Shown: positions 31,373-34,880 of the stretch, one piece after another
How positions within the stretch are numbered: the first letter of the stretch is position 1
Layout of the letters: each line of letters opens with the position of its first letter
Source of the DNA: an uncultured Oscillospiraceae bacterium
GTDB lineage: Bacteria > Bacillota > Clostridia > Oscillospirales > Oscillospiraceae
Length of the DNA: 34,880 nt
NCBI GenBank assembly: GCA_934645175.1
Contig: CAKUDE010000022.1
Coordinates: forward strand, 1 to 34,880
Reading direction: 5' to 3'
Position numbers and translations under genes: made by a program
Notes under the pieces: model-generated
What the model was told of the DNA's origin: nothing
Databases searched by the model: none
Seen by the model: the letters and a program-made list of their open reading frames with translations, nothing else

Positions 31373-31401
31373 ATTATATACTCTTTTTACGTTTTGTGCA
31401 A
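31373..31401 (-). promoter_or_regulatory. Sigma-A promoter of the three-gene secreted/membrane unit
   Basis: On the minus strand, TTGCAC (31396-31401), 17 bp and TATAAT (31373-31378). It leaves a leader of about 130 nt before ATG 31237. The sequence from 31402 to 31517 holds no supported gene. Confidence 0.82.
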
Positions 31402-31517
31402 TGTGCGCTGAGAACAAATATTTCGTTTTTCTTTTGTGCACAAGTTACAAATGATACCCACCGGCGGAGCGCTTTCCGGGGAGGCGCAAAAAAATCTTCT
31501 TTTTTTTACGAAAAGAC

Positions 31518-31546
31518 TTGACATTTTTCCTTCGGGGCGTTATCAT
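31518..31546 (+). promoter_or_regulatory. Promoter of tRNA-Ser
   Basis: TTGACA (31518-31523), 17 bp and TATCAT (31541-31546) lie 36 bp before the tRNA. Confidence 0.8.
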
Positions 31547-31582
31547 ATCTAGGCTGTCGTGCGGCAGCGGAAAAGTTCATAC

Positions 31583-31674
31583 GGAGTGGTATCGAAGAGG
31601 TCATAACGAGCACGACTGGAAATCGTGTTGCCGTGATGAGCGGCACGCGGGTTCGAATCCCGCCCACTCCGCCA
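31583..31674 (+). tRNA. tRNA-Ser (anticodon GGA)
   Basis: A class II cloverleaf of 92 nt. The acceptor GGAGTGG pairs with CCACTCC. The anticodon arm CACGA-CTGGAAA-TCGTG gives anticodon GGA. A long variable arm (GTTGCCGTGATGAGCGGCAC) and T-arm GGGTTCGAATCCC follow. The discriminator is G and CCA (31672-31674) is encoded. Confidence 0.97.
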
Positions 31675-31702
31675 TAAAAGGAACATAAAAAAATGTTCCG
31701 CG

Positions 31703-31729
31703 AAAACCCCGATTTTATCGGGGTTTTTT
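31703..31729 (+). terminator. Terminator of tRNA-Ser
   Basis: AAAACCCCGAT, the loop TTT and ATCGGGGT are followed by a T-run. A second small hairpin (GGAACAT 31680-31686 with ATGTTCC 31693-31699) lies between tRNA and terminator. Confidence 0.85.
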
Positions 31730-31786
31730 GCTGCCCAAACGCTGGGTTTTTGAGATGCATATTTGAAGATGTAAGAGGGGGAGTGT

Positions 31787-32263
31787 ATGGATATTTCATT
31801 CGATCAGGACAACCAGAAGTTTAATTACAGAGTGTGTGCAATGATAATTTCGGGAAACAGGATTCTGGCGATGCACGATGAACGTTCACCATACTTTTAC
31901 CTTCCGGGTGGAAGGGTTAAGATGGGCGAAACGGCCGAGCAAGCGATAGTACGAGAAGTTCGGGAAGAACTTGGTATGACGCTGAAGATCACCCGCCCAT
32001 TGTGGCTCAATCAGGCATTTTTCACCGAAGATGTGGATGGTATTCGTTATCACGAGCTTTGTATATATTTTTTGATGGACACCGCCAATGTTGATTTATC
32101 GAAAAAGGGCGACAGCTTTACGCTAACAGAAGATGAACATACACATACATTCGAGTGGTTAGCGTTTGACAGGCTGGTGGACGAATACTTCTACCCAACC
32201 TTTTTAAAAGAACACATTTTCGATCTTCCGAAAGAGTTTACCATTCGCACGGAATGGGAGTGA
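31787..32263 (+). CDS. Nudix hydrolase
   Basis: The 158-residue protein has a complete Nudix box: G42-x5-E48-x7-R56-E-V-R-E60-E61-L-G-M64. It should hydrolyse a nucleoside diphosphate linked to another moiety; the substrate is not predictable. ATG 31787 follows GAGGGGG. No promoter of good quality is seen between the tRNA terminator and the gene. Its sequence is more AT-rich than rpoD and trmB, which with its place beside a tRNA suggests it may have been acquired. Confidence 0.92.
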   Translation: MDISFDQDNQKFNYRVCAMIISGNRILAMHDERSPYFYLPGGRVKMGETAEQAIVREVREELGMTLKITRPLWLNQAFFTEDVDGIRYHELCIYFLMDTANVDLSKKGDSFTLTEDEHTHTFEWLAFDRLVDEYFYPTFLKEHIFDLPKEFTIRTEWE

Positions 32264-32279
32264 CACCTCTTCACACAAA

Positions 32280-32316
32280 GAATCCTCCCCGTTTTTGACG
32301 AGAGCGGGGAGGATTC
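32280..32316. terminator. Shared hairpin between Nudix gene and rpoD
   Basis: A perfect 12-bp stem, GAATCCTCCCCG/CGGGGAGGATTC (32280-32291 with 32305-32316), with a 13-nt loop lies between the convergent genes. The minus strand continues with TTTGTG. The T-run is weak on the plus strand. Confidence 0.6.
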
Positions 32317-32322
32317 ATGCAT

Positions 32323-33462
32323 TTAACAGTAAAAGTCGCGGATACGCTTTGCACGGCTCGGATGACGCAGCTTGCGGATGGCCTTACTCTCGATCTGACG
32401 GATGCGCTCGCGCGTGACGCCGAAGATTTGGCCGACTTCCTCCAGCGTGTGAGATTTGCCGTCATACATTCCGAAACGCAGGCGCAGAACATCGGCCTCG
32501 CGGTCGGTCAGTGTGTTCAAAATCTCGCCGAGCGCCTCGCTGAGCAGCGTATTGCTCGTTGCATCGGCCGGGCCGGGGGTGTCGTCGTCCGGGACAAACG
32601 AACCGATGGTTGTATCCTCTTCGTCGCCGACGGGAGTATCCAGCGAGAGCGTGTCGGCTGCGGTGCGGTTCGCCTCGATAATTTTCTCAATAGGGAGGTT
32701 CAGCTCGTCGGCGACCTCTTCAAGTGTCGGCTCGCGGCCCAATTCCTGCACGAGCTTGCGATTGCAGCGCGTCGCTTTGTTGATCACCTCCACCATATGC
32801 ACGGGCACGCGGATGGTACGTGCCTGATCGGCCAGCGCTCTTGTGATTGCCTGCCGAATCCACCAGGTTGCATATGTAGAGAACTTATTTCCCTTTGTGT
32901 AGTCGAATTTATCGACCGCGCGGATCAGGCCGGTGTTTCCCTCCTGAATCAGGTCGAGGATATGCAGGCCGCGGCCGGAATACTTTTTCGCGATTGAAAC
33001 GACAAGGCGCAGATTTGCCTCCGTCAGTCGGCTCTTGGCTTTCTGGTCGCCCTCAGAGGCACGGCGTGCCAGCTCAACCTCTTCGTCCGGGCTCAGTAGG
33101 GGAATCTGACCGATTTCCTTGAGATACATTCGAACGGGATCGTCCAGATTGTACTCCGCTGCAAGCTCTACGGGGTCAACGAGCGTCTCTTCTTCGTCGT
33201 CCTCCAGCGGCAATGTGTCCATATCATCCAGAAGGTCCGGCAGCGCCTCGGAATCCACATCGGAATTGACGATCTGGATGCCCATGGATTCGAAGGTGTC
33301 ATAAATCTGCTCAATTTTCTCAACGGACAGCTCAAGCTTTTCCAAAGCGGATAAAACCTCTGCGGAGGTGAGCATTCCTTCGCGGCGGCCTTTGCTGATG
33401 AGCGCTGCCAGAGGCGGCGTCAGATCTTCGCTGCTTCTTCCGTTTTTCTTTGCGGTAGCCAT
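32323..33462 (-). CDS. rpoD: Primary RNA polymerase sigma factor (sigma-A/RpoD)
   Basis: The 379-residue protein is the housekeeping sigma factor. An N-terminal region 1.1 is followed by an acidic linker ([16 protein letters not shown]), then region 1.2 ([12 protein letters not shown]) and region 2 ([31 protein letters not shown]), which read -10 and melt DNA. Region 3 and region 4 follow ([23 protein letters not shown], reading -35). Size and domain order fit Firmicutes SigA, here not preceded by dnaG as is common. ATG 33462 follows AAGGAAG. It fits the many consensus promoters seen throughout the window. Confidence 0.97.
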   Translation of the reverse strand: MATAKKNGRSSEDLTPPLAALISKGRREGMLTSAEVLSALEKLELSVEKIEQIYDTFESMGIQIVNSDVDSEALPDLLDDMDTLPLEDDEEETLVDPVELAAEYNLDDPVRMYLKEIGQIPLLSPDEEVELARRASEGDQKAKSRLTEANLRLVVSIAKKYSGRGLHILDLIQEGNTGLIRAVDKFDYTKGNKFSTYATWWIRQAITRALADQARTIRVPVHMVEVINKATRCNRKLVQELGREPTLEEVADELNLPIEKIIEANRTAADTLSLDTPVGDEEDTTIGSFVPDDDTPGPADATSNTLLSEALGEILNTLTDREADVLRLRFGMYDGKSHTLEEVGQIFGVTRERIRQIESKAIRKLRHPSRAKRIRDFYC

Positions 33463-33500
33463 AAAGCACTTCCTTGTATCATATTCGGCAAATCTTTTTC

Positions 33501-33529
33501 ATTATAACCCATCTTGACCCGCAGTGCAA
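33501..33529 (-). promoter_or_regulatory. Sigma-A promoter of rpoD
   Basis: On the minus strand, TTGCAC (33524-33529), 17 bp and TATAAT (33501-33506) lie 38 bp before ATG 33462. Confidence 0.83.
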
Positions 33530-33595
33530 GCCCCTTTTTGACGAAAAAACGAAAAATCCATTTCAAACCGTGGAAAAAACTCGATGCGGAAGAAA

Positions 33596-33636
33596 AACAC
33601 GCTTTAGCGGTGTTAGCATACCCGTCAAAGCGTGTT
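33596..33636 (-). terminator. Probable terminator of trmB
   Basis: On the minus strand, AACACGCTTT, a 21-nt loop and AAAGCGTGTT are followed by TTTCTTCC. Confidence 0.6.
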
Positions 33637-33663
33637 ATCATACCTCGGCACGAGGGCCGGTGA

Positions 33664-34329
33664 TCATATTGTATTCGCCTCGGGCGAAACTATGCCGGGA
33701 TTGATCAGCTCACAGCGGTGGATTGGGGTGCCGAGAGCGTAAAACTTTTCCTCGTATCCGGTCATAATCCCAACAGGGCCATTTGCATGCAGATCATCGG
33801 TTAAATTCCGCACCTGCAAGCGGGCGGCTTCGAATTCGCCTTGAGACCATTCAAACAGCGCGGCGTTGTCCGTCTTGAAGTGAATCTCGCCGCCGGGGCG
33901 GAGAATGTGCTTATATTTTTCCAGGAAGGTTCGGAAGGTCAGGCGACGTTTGGCGTTTTTCTTACGCGGCCACGGGTCGCAGAAATTAAGATAAATACGG
34001 TCAACTTCGCCGTCGGCAAAGTATTCCATCAATTCGGCGGCATCCAGGTCGAGGAAATAGACATTCTTCAGCCCCATTTGTAGCGCCTTTTCCATACCGA
34101 GCAGCATGGCCTCCTGAACGCGCTCAACGGCAATCAGCAACACCTCCGGCTCGGCGGCGGCCGTCTCTACGGTAAACTTTCCCTTGCCGCAGCCGACTTC
34201 AAGCCGCAGCTCGCGCGCCTCGGGCATCAGCTTGCGCCATTTCCCGCGCAGCTCCTTGCCGTTGCGAATCCATACGGCAGAGCAGGCCTCCATTCGCGGC
34301 TCCAGATTGTTACGCTTTCTCATTCTCAC
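33664..34329 (-). CDS. trmB: tRNA (guanine-N7-)-methyltransferase
   Basis: The 221-residue SAM-dependent enzyme makes m7G46 in tRNA variable loops. SAM-binding LEVGCGKGKFT and the family motif YLNFCDPWPRKKNAKRRL (usually NFPDPWPK...) are present, with FLEKY and GGEIHFKTDN following. The start is taken as GTG 34329, nine bases after AGGAG. ATG 34323 and TTG 34335 are alternatives. It is a single-gene unit with a promoter at 34369-34397. Confidence 0.95.
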   Translation of the reverse strand: MRMRKRNNLEPRMEACSAVWIRNGKELRGKWRKLMPEARELRLEVGCGKGKFTVETAAAEPEVLLIAVERVQEAMLLGMEKALQMGLKNVYFLDLDAAELMEYFADGEVDRIYLNFCDPWPRKKNAKRRLTFRTFLEKYKHILRPGGEIHFKTDNAALFEWSQGEFEAARLQVRNLTDDLHANGPVGIMTGYEEKFYALGTPIHRCELINPGIVSPEANTI

Positions 34330-34368
34330 GGGCAAACACTCCTCGTTTCTTTTTACAAATCAGGTGTG

Positions 34369-34397
34369 ATTATAACAGAAAAGGACTGACACGGCAA
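34369..34397 (-). promoter_or_regulatory. Promoter of trmB
   Basis: On the minus strand, TTGCCG (34392-34397), 17 bp and TATAAT (34369-34374) lie 39 bp before the start. Confidence 0.75.
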
Positions 34398-34436
34398 GTC
34401 GTTTTTCTCCTTTCGCAGCAAAAGAAAACTTTCTGC

Positions 34437-34465
34437 TTGCATTTTTGAGTACCATGCGATATAAT
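34437..34465 (+). promoter_or_regulatory. Sigma-A promoter upstream of tRNA-Pro
   Basis: TTGCAT (34437-34442), 17 bp and TATAAT (34460-34465) point toward tRNA-Pro but lie about 205 bp before it. Confidence 0.78.
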
Positions 34466-34670
34466 AAACCTCCAAGCTTGGCCCGACCGGCAGGGCGCTT
34501 TATTTCCGGGTGCGCGCGACCGCCTCGTGAGCCGATCGCCGAAAGCTCGCAAAATCTCCGTTTTTCTCGCATTTCCTCGCTTTTTCGCCGCTGTGTGTCT
34601 TGGCAAAAGCTTTGAACAGAAGGACTTTTATTTCATTGTTCGCTGTGACCCAGCGACGGGAATTGAATAT
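34466..34670 (+). other. Unexplained transcribed leader or small RNA before tRNA-Pro
   Basis: The stretch between a strong promoter and tRNA-Pro has no plausible protein gene on either strand. It begins with a perfect 10-bp palindrome, CCAAGCTTGG (34472-34481), has short T-runs near 34559-34590, and shows no promoter of quality closer to the tRNA. It may be a long tRNA leader or a separate small RNA. Confidence 0.4.
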
Positions 34671-34746
34671 CCGGGTGTAGCTCAGATGGTAGAGCGCGCG
34701 GTTTGGGACCGCGAGGCCGCTGGTTCGAAACCAGTCACTCGGACCA
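34671..34746 (+). tRNA. tRNA-Pro (anticodon TGG)
   Basis: A 76-nt cloverleaf: acceptor CCGGGTG/CACTCGG with one G-T pair, D-arm after TAGCTC, anticodon arm CGCGG-TTTGGGA-CCGCG giving TGG, T-arm CTGGTTCGAAACCAG, discriminator A and encoded CCA (34744-34746). Confidence 0.96.
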
Positions 34747-34747
34747 T

Positions 34748-34800
34748 GCAGAGTGTCCTTATAGGATCTGAGTATCCTGTAATGGACACTCTGCTTTTTT
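34748..34800 (+). terminator. Terminator of tRNA-Pro
   Basis: GCAGAGTGTCC (34748-34758) pairs with GGACACTCTGC (34784-34794) and is followed by TTTTTT. An inner AGGAT/ATCCT stem is nested in the loop. Confidence 0.88.
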
Positions 34801-34814
34801 ATTTCTCACAAAGT

Positions 34815-34880
34815 TCATACCGCAACCTGTTCCGGGGCGTAGCTGAGTGCTACGCCTTTTCTTGTTTCCATGATAATGTC
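34815..34880 (-). CDS. Possible 3' end of a gene entering from the right
   Basis: The minus strand is open from the window edge to TGA at 34815-34817 and would end with METRKGVALSYAPEQVAV. Only 21 codons are visible, so this may be chance. The stretch also holds a hairpin (34836-34843 with 34849-34856) followed on the plus strand by TTTTCTTG, which could instead be a terminator. Confidence 0.25.
   Translation of the reverse strand, partial: DIIMETRKGVALSYAPEQVAV

Noticed and set aside
31583..31674. Integrated element using the tRNA-Ser 3' end as attachment site
   Set aside because: No second copy of the tRNA 3' end and no integrase gene was found within the window.
34360..34572. Short basic minus-strand frame upstream of trmB
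   Set aside because: It overlaps the trmB promoter, has no ribosome site and no conserved look.
1..34880. CRISPR array, insertion sequence or prophage
   Set aside because: No regularly spaced direct repeats, transposase or phage structural genes were seen on either strand.

Overview
The window looks like chromosomal DNA of a fairly GC-rich low-G+C-lineage bacterium, most likely a gut-type Clostridia (Oscillospiraceae/Ruminococcaceae-like). The reasons are strong AGGAGG ribosome sites, near-consensus sigma-A promoters (TTGACA-17-TATAAT) before most units, a primary sigma factor of Firmicutes type, a SpoIIE-like sporulation phosphatase, RqcH, Mini-RNase III, YitT and a GntR/YtrA-like ABC unit. 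No phage genes, transposases or CRISPR arrays were seen. Most of the window is ordinary housekeeping DNA, with one short accessory stretch at about 29.65-32.3 kb.

Layout. 0.1-1.5 kb: a Na+-translocating decarboxylase beta subunit followed by a 46-residue one-helix protein (minus strand). 1.6-4.2 kb: an M18 aminopeptidase (minus) divergent from an S41-like peptidase (plus). 4.4 kb: tRNA-Gly. 4.6-10.9 kb (minus): one operon of a divergent type II topoisomerase pair (B then A subunit), a YitT-type membrane protein and a lipoprotein with a worn-out transglutaminase fold. 11.0-12.7 kb: adenine deaminase. 12.8-16.1 kb (minus): an overlapping operon of zinc-ribbon membrane protein, Mini-RNase III, RqcH and QueH. 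16.2-19.3 kb (plus): GntR regulator, ABC ATPase and membrane subunit. 19.3-22.0 kb: a CYTH protein (minus) divergent from a short SpoIIE-like protein (plus). 22.3-26.6 kb (minus): nucleoside salvage genes tdk-deoD-deoB-cdd, then a BMP-type nucleoside-binding lipoprotein with its own promoter. 26.7-28.7 kb (minus): a KtrB/KtrA potassium channel pair. 28.8-29.6 kb (plus): exonuclease III.

29.65-31.4 kb (minus) is the most unusual region. A secreted protein of unknown family is followed closely by two small, mutually related four-helix membrane proteins, all behind one strong promoter and next to tRNA-Ser(GGA). The layout resembles a secreted effector with paired membrane partners or immunity proteins, but that is inference. 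A Nudix hydrolase follows the tRNA, then rpoD (sigA) and trmB (minus), and tRNA-Pro with an unexplained leader of about 200 nt.

How the genes work together: tdk, deoD, deoB, cdd and the BMP lipoprotein form a nucleoside capture and salvage set, with adenine deaminase as an unlinked purine salvage step. KtrA gates KtrB. RqcH and Mini-RNase III link ribosome rescue with rRNA maturation. The GntR-type protein probably represses its own ABC operon.
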